NCBI GenBank assembly: GCA_964606885.1
Contig: CAZSHB010000006.1
Coordinates: 12,402 to 76,401 of the forward strand
Length of the DNA: 64,000 nucleotides
Source: CAZSHB01 sp964606885
GTDB lineage: Bacteria; Babelota; Babeliae; Babelales; CAIQNR01
Direction: 5' to 3'
The position numbers were made by a program, and so were the translations under genes. Shown here piece by piece: positions 14,588 through 23,393 of this stretch (position 1 is its first letter; every line of letters begins with the position of its first letter). The notes beneath the pieces were generated by a model. It was not told the DNA's origin. It did not search any database and saw only the letters and a list, made by a program, of their open reading frames with translations.

Positions 14588-15366
14588 TTCTTGTTAGTGA
14601 GACCTGATCTAAGAGGGTAATACGTTCTTCTGATAAACAGAATTAATCCTATCACAAACAAACCTAAAGCGCATACTTGAGATAGTGACATAACGTTCTG
14701 AATCAGTGTTCTGTCAGCACGTAACATATCAACTAAAAATCTTTGTAAGCTTACCAATAGTAAATAACAAGAGAAAAGTTGTCCCGGTTTAGTAAACTTT
14801 TTTTGACCTACGTAATACAAAAATAAAAAAATGCTAAACAGCAAGAACGAACTGTACAGTTGCGTAGGATGGAGCGGTACATGCAGTGGTGCTAATGATG
14901 CAGGGCTGGTATAGGTTACAGCAAGACAAGAGTTGGTAGTAATACCGTAACAGCAGCCAGCAATAAAACAGCCAAGACGTGCAATTGCTTGTGTTAATGG
15001 TGCGTACACACCAACACGGTCAAGAAACGGATAGACTGGTATGCCACGTTTTTTTAAATAACGGGGTATAACAATAAGCAGCGCAATAAGTGTTCCTAGA
15101 ATAGAAAAGCCACCATCCCAAATAAAAAAGATAGCAAGCAATGACGGTAACGTTTGCCAGTACTCAAGCACGTACAAAATTCTGCCGCCAATAACGCCGG
15201 TAATAATCCCTACGGTGACAATATCAAACAGCGTTGTAGTGGTCATGATCGGTTTAACTTTTGGATCTTTGTGCAAGAAGTATAAAAACGTCACAACACC
15301 TAAGAAAATCATTGCTCCGTATGCTTGAATTGATAACGGACCCCAAACATGTAACGAGGTAGCCAT
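14584..15366 (-). CDS. lgt: prolipoprotein diacylglyceryl transferase
   Basis: 260 residues, multi-pass inner-membrane protein. It moves diacylglycerol from phosphatidylglycerol to the lipobox cysteine of prolipoproteins. Visible motifs: VIGGRILYVLEYW, FFIWDGGFSILGTLIAL, and the Lgt signature region DRVGVYAPLTQAIARLGCFI followed by AGCCYG and HPTQLYSSF. Its expected substrates include the lipoprotein at 30921; LspA (29693) does the next step. It lies 23 bases after mnmG and overlaps dnaG by four. Confidence 0.95.
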   Translation of the reverse strand: MATSLHVWGPLSIQAYGAMIFLGVVTFLYFLHKDPKVKPIMTTTTLFDIVTVGIITGVIGGRILYVLEYWQTLPSLLAIFFIWDGGFSILGTLIALLIVIPRYLKKRGIPVYPFLDRVGVYAPLTQAIARLGCFIAGCCYGITTNSCLAVTYTSPASLAPLHVPLHPTQLYSSFLLFSIFLFLYYVGQKKFTKPGQLFSCYLLLVSLQRFLVDMLRADRTLIQNVMSLSQVCALGLFVIGLILFIRRTYYPLRSGLTNKK

Positions 15367-15389
15367 ACACGTACTCCTTAAAGTAATTT

Positions 15390-17186
15390 TTATTGTAGGC
15401 TAGCGCGTAAAATCAACAGTGACAAGGCAGTAGGCGTCATTCCTGGTATAAGGCTTGCGTGTGCAATCGTTGCAGGTTTGTGCGATGTTAGTTTTTGTTT
15501 AATTTCGGTTGAAAGACCATCCATGATCATGTAGTTCAGTGATGGGTCTAACTTCATAGTTTGGTATTTTTTGATACGAGCAATTTCCCGTTCTTCCCGT
15601 TCAAGATACGGACCATATTTGATGGTCGCTTGAATTGTTTGGCATGCACGGTACGGTAATCGTTTGCCTGTTAAGGTAAAGATAGTTTCTGTTGTTACGG
15701 TATTGTCGCCAAACAGATTGAGTAATGCTGTTGGTTTATGTTCAGCTTTGAGTTGAGCAATTGTTTCTTCAATTAACTGTTTTTCTTGTTTAAAAAGCTC
15801 GTAAAGCTTTGTATCTATCATGCCTAAGTTATAAGCAGGCTCCATAAGTCTTAAAAACACGTTGTCTTGACGGAGCGTGAGGCGACGCTCAGCACGAGAC
15901 GTAAACATACGGTACGGTTCATCAACAGACATGGTTGTCAGATCGTCAATCATGACGCCGATATACCCTTGCGTTCTATCCATAATAAAAGGATCTTTGC
16001 CGTGTGCTTTTTGATGTGCGTTAATACCAGCAATAATGCCTTGACCTGCAGCTTCTTCGTACCCAGTAGTGCCATTAATTTGACCTGCTAAAAAAAGACC
16101 TGGCACGGTTTTAACTTCAAGTGTTGGTTTAAGTTGGTGTGGCAAAACAAAGTCATACTCTATGGCATACCCAGCACGTACAATAATCGCGTTTTCAAAG
16201 CCTTTTATGCTATTAATATATGCTTGTTGTACTTCTAAAGGTAGTGATGTTGAAAGGCCATTTGGGTACATCCAATCAGTTGAGGCACTTTCTGGTTCAA
16301 CAAAAATTTGGTGTGAACTTTTTTGTGCAAAGCGAGTAATTTTGTCTTCTATTGAAGGGCAATAGCGAGGGCCTGTACCAATCAGTTCTTTTCTTAAAAT
16401 CTTTGAAAGGTGGGCATTTTTTTTGATGATATCGTGTGTTTGTTCGTTAGTGTGGGTGATGTAGCAGTCTTTTTTAGGTGTTACTTTGTGTGGAGTAAAC
16501 TCAAACAGATATTCAAGTTCGTCAGATTCCTGTTTTTCCATAACGGTAAAATCTAAGCTGTCTGCTTTAAGGCGTGGGGGTGTACCCGTTTTTAGTCTGC
16601 CCAGTTCTAGGCCAAACGAGCGTAGTGAGTCTGAAAGTGTCTTAACTGCTTTTTCTGTTTCTCTACCAGATGCATACTGCGTCATACCCACATGTACTAA
16701 GCCGTTTAAAAAGGTCCCGCTGGTAACAATAACGGTAGGTGCGTTAAGCACGGTACCATCAGCTAAACGTGCACCAATAACTTCTTGTTTTTCGTTTACC
16801 AAAATATCGTCAACCATATTTTCTATGATGGTCAGGTTTTCCATAGCGCCAAGGCGATTTTGGGCTTCTTGGGCGTAAGCGTTCTTGTCTATTTGTAAAC
16901 GGAGTCCGTGAACAGCCGGTCCTTTGGTGGTGTTAAGCATGCGTACTTGTAGATAGGTTTTGGTACACAGTTGGGGCATAAGGCCGCCAAGCGCGCTGAT
17001 TTCAAACACGATATGGCCTTTGCCAATACCGCCAATAGCAGGGTTGCAAGGCATGTACCCGATACGTTGTGCATCAAGCGTAATGAGTGCCGTTTTAGAA
17101 CCCATTTTTGCTGGTGCATGAGCAGCTTCGACGCCCGCATGACCACCGCCAATTACAATGACATCAAAATCTTTTATGGTAAGCAT
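15390..17186 (-). CDS. mnmG: tRNA uridine-5-carboxymethylaminomethyl modification enzyme MnmG (GidA)
   Basis: 598 residues. With MnmE it installs the cmnm5 group on U34 of tRNAs, using FAD, NADH and folate. Visible: FAD motif DVIVIGGGHAGVEAAHAPAK, NPAIGGIGKGHIVFEISALG, GTFLNGLVHVG, the LKTGTPPRL signature, LFLAGQINGTTGYEEAAGQG and FTSRAERRLTLRQDN. Full length. First gene of the mnmG-lgt-dnaG-rpoD-corC run. MnmE is not in the window. Confidence 0.97.
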   Translation of the reverse strand: MLTIKDFDVIVIGGGHAGVEAAHAPAKMGSKTALITLDAQRIGYMPCNPAIGGIGKGHIVFEISALGGLMPQLCTKTYLQVRMLNTTKGPAVHGLRLQIDKNAYAQEAQNRLGAMENLTIIENMVDDILVNEKQEVIGARLADGTVLNAPTVIVTSGTFLNGLVHVGMTQYASGRETEKAVKTLSDSLRSFGLELGRLKTGTPPRLKADSLDFTVMEKQESDELEYLFEFTPHKVTPKKDCYITHTNEQTHDIIKKNAHLSKILRKELIGTGPRYCPSIEDKITRFAQKSSHQIFVEPESASTDWMYPNGLSTSLPLEVQQAYINSIKGFENAIIVRAGYAIEYDFVLPHQLKPTLEVKTVPGLFLAGQINGTTGYEEAAGQGIIAGINAHQKAHGKDPFIMDRTQGYIGVMIDDLTTMSVDEPYRMFTSRAERRLTLRQDNVFLRLMEPAYNLGMIDTKLYELFKQEKQLIEETIAQLKAEHKPTALLNLFGDNTVTTETIFTLTGKRLPYRACQTIQATIKYGPYLEREEREIARIKKYQTMKLDPSLNYMIMDGLSTEIKQKLTSHKPATIAHASLIPGMTPTALSLLILRASLQ

Positions 17187-17213
17187 GTTTGTTTTTGGAA
17201 CCTGTTTTAAAAA

Positions 17214-17252
17214 GAAAAACCCCTAGAACACCGACTAAATATTCTAAGGGTT
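17214..17252 (-). terminator. rho-independent terminator for the 17315 gene
   Basis: On the minus strand: CCCTTAGAA, a 13-base loop, TTCTAGGGG (one bulged A), then TTTTTC. It separates the small secreted gene from mnmG, which starts 28 bases further on and must have its own promoter or rely on read-through. Confidence 0.65.
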
Positions 17253-17314
17253 AGTATAGATGCTTGCGATTATTTGCACAATCGCAGCTTGATTTTTATG
17301 AGCGCTTAGAGCTC

Positions 17315-17665
17315 TTACTTTTTAAGAAAAGCGTTAACTTTTGCTAAGCTGTCACCAAATTCTGCTTTAAGGGCAGCAGCTAATTTTGGATATTTTGCAG
17401 GGATAGTTTTTGCTGCTTGAAAGCGTGTTGATAGGTTTTGTAATTTTTCTACAAGTGTTGCAAATTGAAAGAGCTTTGCTTTTTCTAGAGCTGCTTTTAA
17501 AGAAGAAGCGCCAGCTGCAACATGTTCTTTAAAAAGTTGTACGGCATGAGCTTCTTGATCCAGTATAGCAACAACGGCTGTTTCTTCTGGAGAAACATGT
17601 TTAGCTTGAGTAAGTACTGTCACAGCCATAGCTGAGATTATAAGAGCTAATTTAAAATTTTTCAT
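17315..17665 (-). CDS. small secreted helical protein
   Basis: 116 residues from ATG 17665, preceded by AAAGGGTC. Signal peptide MKNFKLALIISAMAVTVLTQA (cut before KHV). The mature part is predicted all-helical and Ala/Lys/Leu-rich (EHVAAGASSLKAALEKAKLF, TLVEKLQNLSTRFQAAKTI) without Cys. No family recognised. Size and style resemble the secreted helical proteins at 53572 and 54086. Confidence 0.6.
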   Translation of the reverse strand: MKNFKLALIISAMAVTVLTQAKHVSPEETAVVAILDQEAHAVQLFKEHVAAGASSLKAALEKAKLFQFATLVEKLQNLSTRFQAAKTIPAKYPKLAAALKAEFGDSLAKVNAFLKK

Positions 17666-17780
17666 CAGTGACCCTTTATAAGTAATAGTCATGTTATATG
17701 AGCACGTATATGCTTTATTGAGCATGAATATCAGTTTACCTTTTGCATGCAGGTCTATCAAAACCCCCCTATCCAATCTA

Positions 17781-17809
17781 TTGATTTAATCGGTTTATCC
17801 GCGTATTCT
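17781..17809 (+). promoter_or_regulatory. sigma-70-type promoter for mraY
   Basis: TTGATT (17781-17786), a 17-base spacer and TATTCT (17804-17809), 45 bases ahead of the mraY start. AAAGGGG precedes the start codon. Confidence 0.65.
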
Positions 17810-17853
17810 AGAGCTTTATAAATAAGCTTGTTTAAGCCTGTAGAAAGGGGTAT

Positions 17854-18921
17854 ATGTTTTTCCATTTGTCATTTCTTTTGAAGCAATGGGTGCCAGCCTT
17901 CAATGTGGTCCATTACGTGAGTTTTAGGTCTTTAGCCGCTTTACTTACCGCTTTAGGCTTATCGTTTATCATAGGGCCTGTTTTTATGCGGTTCTCAAAG
18001 CGTTGGTTGCGCTCAAAAGCTCGTGAATATACCCCACATGCACATCAAGAGAGTAAGAATGATATGCCTACAATGGGCGGGTTATTTGTGCTTTTAGTGG
18101 TCATACTCAGCACTGTTTTATGGACTAATATAGCCAATCCGTTGGTGTGGGTGTTTTTGACCTGCATTATAGGTTTTGGTGCTATTGGTGGATGGGACGA
18201 TTGGCGTAAATTACGTACAGGTAAAGGTATTTCTGCACGCTTAAAAAGTAGTTTGCAGGTTATTATAGCGGCAGCAGTTGGCATCTTATGGGTTGCGTTG
18301 TGTAATCCATCGACAGATTTGGTATTTCCGTTTATTAAAACATTGCATCCGGCGCTTGGATTCTTGTTTATCCCGTGGATTATTTTTGTGCTGGTAGGTA
18401 CCAGTAACGCGGTGAATTTAACAGACGGTCTTGATGGGCTTGCAATCGGTTCTTTGCTTACTAATTTTGGTACGTTTGCTGTTATCTGTTATGCAGCTGG
18501 GCATCAAAAAATAGCGAGTTATTTACAGATTCCTTTTGCAGGTACTGCTGAGCTTACAGTTGCAGCAGGTGCGCTTGTTGGAGCCTCGCTTGGGTTTTTA
18601 TGGTACAACACGTATCCAGCGCAAATCTTTATGGGTGATGTAGGTTCATTGTCTCTTGGTGCAGGGCTTGCGTTTATGGCGCTTGCGGCAAAGCAAGAAT
18701 TAATATTACCGCTTGCTGGTGGGTTATTTGTGCTTGAAGCAGTATCGGTGATTTTACAAACAGGTTCGTATAGATTTTTTAAACGCCGCATCTTTAGAAT
18801 GGCGCCTATACATCATCATTTTGAGTTATTAGGTTGGCCAGAATCTAAGATTACTGTTCGCTTTTCTATTATCACGATTGTCTTGTGTTTGCTTGCACTT
18901 ATGACGCTAAAATTACGCTGA
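17854..18921 (+). CDS. mraY: phospho-N-acetylmuramoyl-pentapeptide-transferase
   Basis: 355 residues, polytopic. It moves phospho-MurNAc-pentapeptide from UDP to undecaprenyl phosphate, making lipid I. Visible: the MPTMGGLFVL motif, GGWDDWRKLR, the catalytic core NLTDGLDGLA, the Mg site region FMGDVGSLSLGAGLAFMA, and FRMAPIHHHFELLGWPE. Full length. It stands apart from other mur genes here; MurG (61740) does the next step. It overlaps the convergent APC permease gene by nine bases. Confidence 0.97.
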   Translation: MFFHLSFLLKQWVPAFNVVHYVSFRSLAALLTALGLSFIIGPVFMRFSKRWLRSKAREYTPHAHQESKNDMPTMGGLFVLLVVILSTVLWTNIANPLVWVFLTCIIGFGAIGGWDDWRKLRTGKGISARLKSSLQVIIAAAVGILWVALCNPSTDLVFPFIKTLHPALGFLFIPWIIFVLVGTSNAVNLTDGLDGLAIGSLLTNFGTFAVICYAAGHQKIASYLQIPFAGTAELTVAAGALVGASLGFLWYNTYPAQIFMGDVGSLSLGAGLAFMALAAKQELILPLAGGLFVLEAVSVILQTGSYRFFKRRIFRMAPIHHHFELLGWPESKITVRFSIITIVLCLLALMTLKLR

Positions 18922-20190
18922 CTGTTTGTGCGGTTTAAAGAGCAGTGTGCCAACCAGTAAAATAAGACCAAAGCCAAAGAGTGGTGTTAAGCTGGTTGCA
19001 ATAAAGCCTCTAAAGCAAATCCAGAGTGCAATAGTACAGCTTGCTAACCCAGCAACACTTAAACTTGATGGTTTAATACGCATGAGTGATACCACGCTTA
19101 CCGTGTAGGTAATTAAACAGCCCAGTGTGCTGATATATTGTAGTGGTATTTGTGAGCCCTTTGTTGAGAGCAAATAGATGCATACAGCAGCAGCTTCAGC
19201 AAGCACGCAAAGTGCAGGGATTTGAAAGCGATTAAGCTTTGTTAATGAGCTAGAGAATGGCAAATGGTTTTGATCTGCAAGTGAGTATAAATTCCACATG
19301 TTACTATACAGTACGCCATACGCACCACCCATAGCGGATGTTGCTACTGCAAGAGAAAATAAGTTTGGTAAAAATGAGTGTGCCCAGGGTGCTGTTTTTC
19401 CCACTAGTAGCGGGAATGCTTGTAAATACGCCGGTCCATTTCCAAGTTGTATATTTGAAAGTGCTGCTCCTACTGCGCCATAGAAAAAGAGTTGGTACAG
19501 TGTTGTGAGTGTTAATAACATAGCAAAAGAAAACAAAATAACGCGGGATGCATTTTTGCGAGGATTTTCGATAATACGGCTTAATGAGCACGTTGCTTCA
19601 AACCCTAAAAAGCAGAACAGTACAAGTGGTAATGATACAGGTAGTAGGGGTAAAAAATCTTGTACTGGTGGTATAGCAAAAGGTTCAAAGTAGCTGCATG
19701 CAAGGGCAATAGCGCCAAGCAGGGGGAACAGTTTTGCTGTTAAAAAAAATGTTTGAATAATACTGCCAATACGGGTGCCTAATAAGTTCAATACAGAAAA
19801 TACACTTAATACAGTAAACGCAATAACAATAGTAGGTAATTGCGCTAAAGCAGGAACCATTTTTTGCATAAAAGAGCTAAACACAAACAATCCTAATGAT
19901 GCGGTTGAGAGTTTACTCATAAAGTAACCCCATGTGCTGATATACCCACAATAGGGGCTGATCGATGCACCAAACGCATAAAAGTCAGTACCAGTATGGA
20001 GCTGGGTAAGGCGCGCAAAACTCATGATAAGTGGGAGCATAAGTGCACCACCAATCAGATATAAAAAGACTGACCACGGGCCAGCTTTTTGAGTCAGAAC
20101 AACGGTATTAATAAAAACACCCGTTCCCAACATAATATTGAGCGTTATAAAAATTGCTGCGCGTACTGACAGTGTATGGCGTGCCGACAT
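18913..20190 (-). CDS. APC-superfamily amino acid permease
   Basis: 425 residues with about 12 membrane helices. Helix 1 has the APC pattern FITLNIMLGTGVFINTVVL with its broken-helix Gly motif (GTGVF), and helix 6 has FCFLGFEATCSLSRII. Such permeases import amino acids by proton or sodium symport or exchange. Substrate not predictable. In a bacterium with few biosynthetic genes it is probably a nutrient importer. Confidence 0.85.
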   Translation of the reverse strand: MSARHTLSVRAAIFITLNIMLGTGVFINTVVLTQKAGPWSVFLYLIGGALMLPLIMSFARLTQLHTGTDFYAFGASISPYCGYISTWGYFMSKLSTASLGLFVFSSFMQKMVPALAQLPTIVIAFTVLSVFSVLNLLGTRIGSIIQTFFLTAKLFPLLGAIALACSYFEPFAIPPVQDFLPLLPVSLPLVLFCFLGFEATCSLSRIIENPRKNASRVILFSFAMLLTLTTLYQLFFYGAVGAALSNIQLGNGPAYLQAFPLLVGKTAPWAHSFLPNLFSLAVATSAMGGAYGVLYSNMWNLYSLADQNHLPFSSSLTKLNRFQIPALCVLAEAAAVCIYLLSTKGSQIPLQYISTLGCLITYTVSVVSLMRIKPSSLSVAGLASCTIALWICFRGFIATSLTPLFGFGLILLVGTLLFKPHKQSA

Positions 20191-20293
20191 AAGAAATACT
20201 CCTAAAAAAACATTCTTCTCAACGTACCATGTTTTAGAAAGAGCACAACAAGTGCATAATTTGTATTGCAGCTGAAAGTGATCTCTAGAAGCA

Positions 20294-20330
20294 CTTGCCC
20301 CGTCTTCGCCTATGGCTACGAACGGGCAGG
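20294..20330. repeat. GC-rich palindromic element
   Basis: In the 207-base gap between the APC permease and the SpoU gene. TGCCC and GGGCA close a stem around a second inverted pair TTCG/CGAA and the core CTATGGC. It shares the order CCGTC, GC, CTATGGC, GGGCA with the element at 50449-50475. The rest of the gap shows no gene. Confidence 0.45.
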
Positions 20331-20397
20331 CCGGCAGCCGCTAAAAAGACTATTTTCTCTAAGCAAAAGCGAAGCCTGGGTTTGCGCACCTTTGTTT

Positions 20398-21141
20398 TTA
20401 TTGAGCAATGCCTCTATAGAGTGCTATTGATCCAGCAACCGCAGCATTGAGCGATTCTGCGCCTGTAGATAATGGGATAGTCATGGTTGTGTCAGATGCC
20501 GTAATCCATGAACCAGGAAGGCCATGCGCTTCGTTACCCACAACAAACAGCGTATCTGTATGTGATACTGATGGATTTTGTTCACCATCAAGTACTAAAG
20601 CACAGAGTTTAAGGTTATTTTTATTATCGAGTAGTTGTTGCCATGTCCATTGGAAGATTCTGATATGAGCTAAGGTGCCAGCAGTTGCTTGTACCACTTT
20701 AGGGCTATACGGATCGCAGCCTTCAATAACGACAACCGATTTGTAACCAAAAGCGACTGCAGAACGGATTAATGTACCTGCATTGCCTGGGTCTTGAATT
20801 TGAGCTAAGACGATGCCAGCGGTTAGTTTTTCTACTGCTGGAGTTGGCTTGATAGCAAAGACTGCTACTACGCCACAAGGTGCGTTGGTGGTAGAAAGTT
20901 TTTCTAATACATGAGCTGGAACTACGGTTAAAACTGCTTTTTTAAACAGTTCTTGAACTTCGTGAATTTTTGATTCTAGGCAATAGATTTCTGTTGGGAT
21001 CCAGCCACCTTGAGCAAAAGCGCTTAATGCCCTAAAGCCTTCTACGATAAATTCTTGGTGTTGAGCGCGGCCTTTTGGGCTATGCAGTGTTACGACTTTT
21101 TTGATAGCGACGTTGGTAAGCGATGTTATGCTTTTGATCAT
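20398..21141 (-). CDS. SpoU/TrmH-family RNA 2-prime-O-methyltransferase
   Basis: 247 residues. An N-terminal substrate-binding domain (residues 1-95) precedes a SPOUT methyltransferase domain with the three motifs: IQDPGNAGTLIRSAVAFG (motif 1 with Asn and Arg), LFVVGNEAHGLP (motif 2) and IPLSTGAESLNAAVAGSIAL (motif 3). It methylates a ribose 2-prime-OH of rRNA or tRNA using SAM bound in a trefoil knot. The layout matches the RlmB/TsnR-like group; the target position is not predictable. Confidence 0.88.
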   Translation of the reverse strand: MIKSITSLTNVAIKKVVTLHSPKGRAQHQEFIVEGFRALSAFAQGGWIPTEIYCLESKIHEVQELFKKAVLTVVPAHVLEKLSTTNAPCGVVAVFAIKPTPAVEKLTAGIVLAQIQDPGNAGTLIRSAVAFGYKSVVVIEGCDPYSPKVVQATAGTLAHIRIFQWTWQQLLDNKNNLKLCALVLDGEQNPSVSHTDTLFVVGNEAHGLPGSWITASDTTMTIPLSTGAESLNAAVAGSIALYRGIAQ

Positions 21142-21165
21142 TATTTTTTAAACCCCTAGAAAAAG

Positions 21166-21203
21166 AAAATGGCCTATATCTTTTCAGTATAGGCCATTTT
21201 TCT
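21166..21203. terminator. bidirectional terminator hairpin
   Basis: A perfect 13-base-pair stem (AAAATGGCCTATA / TATAGGCCATTTT) with a nine-base loop and T runs outside on both strands. It ends the 21241 transcript on the minus strand, just ahead of the SpoU gene. Confidence 0.8.
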
Positions 21204-21240
21204 GATTTGTGCAGCTAATGCACGATCTTAGCAGTAATTA

Positions 21241-21648
21241 TTACTGATTAGATCTTTTTTGCTTCTTAGCTTTTTTTGCTTTTTCTACAACATTAATATG
21301 CTGTTTTGCGATAGTACCGTTTGGTAGTTTTTGTGTAAGAACATATTTACCTGTTTCTTTAAAGCGAATTACACAGTGTCCCTTAGTACCAGCACAACCT
21401 TTACAGAAGATTGAAACTTTGTCAGTTTCATCTCCGTTAGGAGTAGCAGCAGTTACTCTGCCACCATTTTGGCATTTAACGTCATAAATATCTTCAATAG
21501 ACATTGTTTTAGGTGTATTAGGCATGTCATTAATGTTTTCTACCTTGATTCTGTCTTGACCTGTCATAACGGCAATAATAGCACCGCTAACTGTTTGCGT
21601 GTTTTGAACACCTAACACCGCAACTACGAACAACAACTGTTTCTTCAT
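21241..21648 (-). CDS. secreted protein, unknown function
   Basis: 135 residues. AAAGGAGG precedes ATG 21648. Signal peptide MKKQLLFVVAVLGVQNTQTVSG. The mature part looks beta-rich, with Cys residues in CQNGGRV, FCKGCAGTKGHC, then FKETGKYVLTQKLPNGTIAK as a probable hairpin, and a Lys-rich tail (KAKKAKKQKRSNQ). The general pattern suggests an immunoglobulin-like or small beta-barrel domain. No family recognised. It follows a second secreted gene by 46 bases. Confidence 0.6.
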   Translation of the reverse strand: MKKQLLFVVAVLGVQNTQTVSGAIIAVMTGQDRIKVENINDMPNTPKTMSIEDIYDVKCQNGGRVTAATPNGDETDKVSIFCKGCAGTKGHCVIRFKETGKYVLTQKLPNGTIAKQHINVVEKAKKAKKQKRSNQ

Positions 21649-21694
21649 ATAAACCTCCTTTATTGGTTTTGAAGATGATTAAAAAAATCTTTTA

Positions 21695-22180
21695 CTAACT
21701 CGTAAATTTCCATTTCTCTCCTGGCTGCTCTATCTCAAAGGTGTGAGCGTAAATCCAGTATTTATAAAGTTGATACTTTTCGTCTTCGCTTTGCATATTA
21801 AATAAAACTTCAAATTCTAAATTATTATTTGTTTTTGGAATCATAATAGTAAGGTACACACCGTCTTTTTCTTTGACGTCTTTGCCTTCAAGGGCCGATT
21901 TTTCTTCTTGAGCATTGGTGATTGATTGTATAACAATAACCTTGTCAGGGTCGTCTTTGCTGGCCGTTTGTTTTTTGATTTTAATAATGGCACCGGGTTT
22001 AACTTGTACGGGAAGATCTTGTAGACGATCTATCATGTAAGAAGTTCCGTTATTAGTTGCCTGGATTTGCTCGCCCTTAATTTCTTCAAGGGTAAGAAAT
22101 GCGTCTTGACCTAAAATGCCTTCACCAAAAAGACCTGTGGTCAGTGTGAGTGGTATAAGTACTAAGCGCAATAGCTTCAC
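21695..22180 (-). CDS. secreted beta-rich protein, unknown function
   Basis: 161 residues; AAAAGGAGTT precedes ATG 22180. Signal peptide MKLLRLVLIPLTLTTGLFG. The mature chain alternates hydrophobic and polar residues (LPVQVKPGAIIKIKK, DKVIVIQSITN, GVYLTIMIPK, LEFEVLFNM), which predicts a beta-sandwich. It may be a distant relative of the next gene (21241), since both share a PG.II-like strand and a DKV strand, but this is weak. Probably one transcript with 21241. Confidence 0.6.
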   Translation of the reverse strand: MKLLRLVLIPLTLTTGLFGEGILGQDAFLTLEEIKGEQIQATNNGTSYMIDRLQDLPVQVKPGAIIKIKKQTASKDDPDKVIVIQSITNAQEEKSALEGKDVKEKDGVYLTIMIPKTNNNLEFEVLFNMQSEDEKYQLYKYWIYAHTFEIEQPGEKWKFTS

Positions 22181-22243
22181 TAGATAACTCCTTTTGTAAT
22201 CTAATATTGAGCATAGTACTTGTTGATCAATAGATTCAAGAGT

Positions 22244-23374
22244 TTATATGAGTCCAGCTAAAATTTGTTCACGATAAGCTCGCATAAGAACCATCATAAA
22301 GTGCAGGTTGTGCAGACTAGCTAGATGATACGCGGTAAGCTCGTGCGCTTTAAACAGATGTCTAAGATAGGCAGCGCTATAATGTTTACAGGTATAACAA
22401 AGACAGGTTGGGTCTACAGGGTTAAAATCGGACTGGTATTTGCTGTTTAATATTTTAACGAGCCCTTGCGTAGTAAAGAGTAACCCATGGCGTGCGCAAC
22501 GGGTAGGATGCGATGAGTCCATGGTATCAATACCCAGCTTAATGACCGGTTCAATTGATGTTAAATCCCCAATACCAAGCAGATGGTTAGGCCGTTCATA
22601 AGGCACATAGGGCATCATTTTTTCTAACATGGTAAACATTTCTTGGTGTGTTTTACCAAGCGACCCACCAATGGCAAAACCATCAAAAGCTTGCGCTCCT
22701 AAAATCTCACAACTTTTTTTACGTAACTCAGGATCAATACCGCCATGTACAACAGCATACATGGCCTGTTGTTGTCTGTTTGCTAGATGGTGATCAAGCG
22801 AGCGTTTTTCCCAACGGTGTGTTCGATCAAACGATGCTTGTAATTTTTCTGGTGTAATGTGGTACGGCGGCAGTTCATCAAACGGGATAATAATATCAGC
22901 ACCAAGATCTTTTTGTGCATCAATAGAGCTTTCTGGCGTTAAGAGTATCGCTGCTCCATCTCGGTACGATCTAAATAAGACACCATCTTCTGAAATTTTT
23001 AAGACACCATTTTCTGTTTGTTTTTTACCTTTGCTTTTTAGTTCGTTATGCACGGTACCGTACATTAAACTAAATACCTGAAAGCCGCCCGAATCGGTAA
23101 TCAGTGGTTTGGTGCGGCCCATAAACTTATGGAGTCCGCCTGCTTGTTTTACAAGGGGTGTGCCCGGTTGCAGCATTAAATGGTAGGTGTTACAAAACAT
23201 GAGCTGAATATCAAGCGTGTCGCTATATGCACTATCTATTGCTTTAAGGGATCCATTGGTACCAACAGGAACAAAGTTTGGGGTGTCGATAACGCCGTGT
23301 GGTGTGGTTATGCGGCCAACACGAGCGCGAGATTTTTTTGATTGATAGATAAGTTCAAATTTAAAAAATGACAT
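22244..23374 (-). CDS. tgt: tRNA-guanine transglycosylase
   Basis: 376 residues. Exchanges guanine 34 of GUN-anticodon tRNAs for a queuosine precursor base. Visible: DSGGFQVFSL, the nucleophile region LGIDTMDSSHPTRCARHG, and the zinc site CLCYTCKHYSAAYLRHL with its downstream His. Residues that set base choice differ from preQ1-using enzymes such as Zymomonas TGT: FDECTPY reads FDELPPY, and GGLAVGEG reads GGSLGKTH with one residue fewer. These differences fit use of queuine taken from the host. It lies beside a YhhQ-type transporter, 19 bases downstream of it. Confidence 0.95.
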   Translation of the reverse strand: MSFFKFELIYQSKKSRARVGRITTPHGVIDTPNFVPVGTNGSLKAIDSAYSDTLDIQLMFCNTYHLMLQPGTPLVKQAGGLHKFMGRTKPLITDSGGFQVFSLMYGTVHNELKSKGKKQTENGVLKISEDGVLFRSYRDGAAILLTPESSIDAQKDLGADIIIPFDELPPYHITPEKLQASFDRTHRWEKRSLDHHLANRQQQAMYAVVHGGIDPELRKKSCEILGAQAFDGFAIGGSLGKTHQEMFTMLEKMMPYVPYERPNHLLGIGDLTSIEPVIKLGIDTMDSSHPTRCARHGLLFTTQGLVKILNSKYQSDFNPVDPTCLCYTCKHYSAAYLRHLFKAHELTAYHLASLHNLHFMMVLMRAYREQILAGLI

Positions 23375-23393
23375 AGATGGATCTTTCTAGTTG

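Noticed and set aside
16486..16878. Plus-strand frame of 130 codons
   Set aside because: Shadow of mnmG, which is intact and full length on the other strand.
17187..17314. Possible tRNA or small RNA downstream of the 17315 gene
   Set aside because: Only the terminator hairpin could be supported; no cloverleaf or TTC arm is present.
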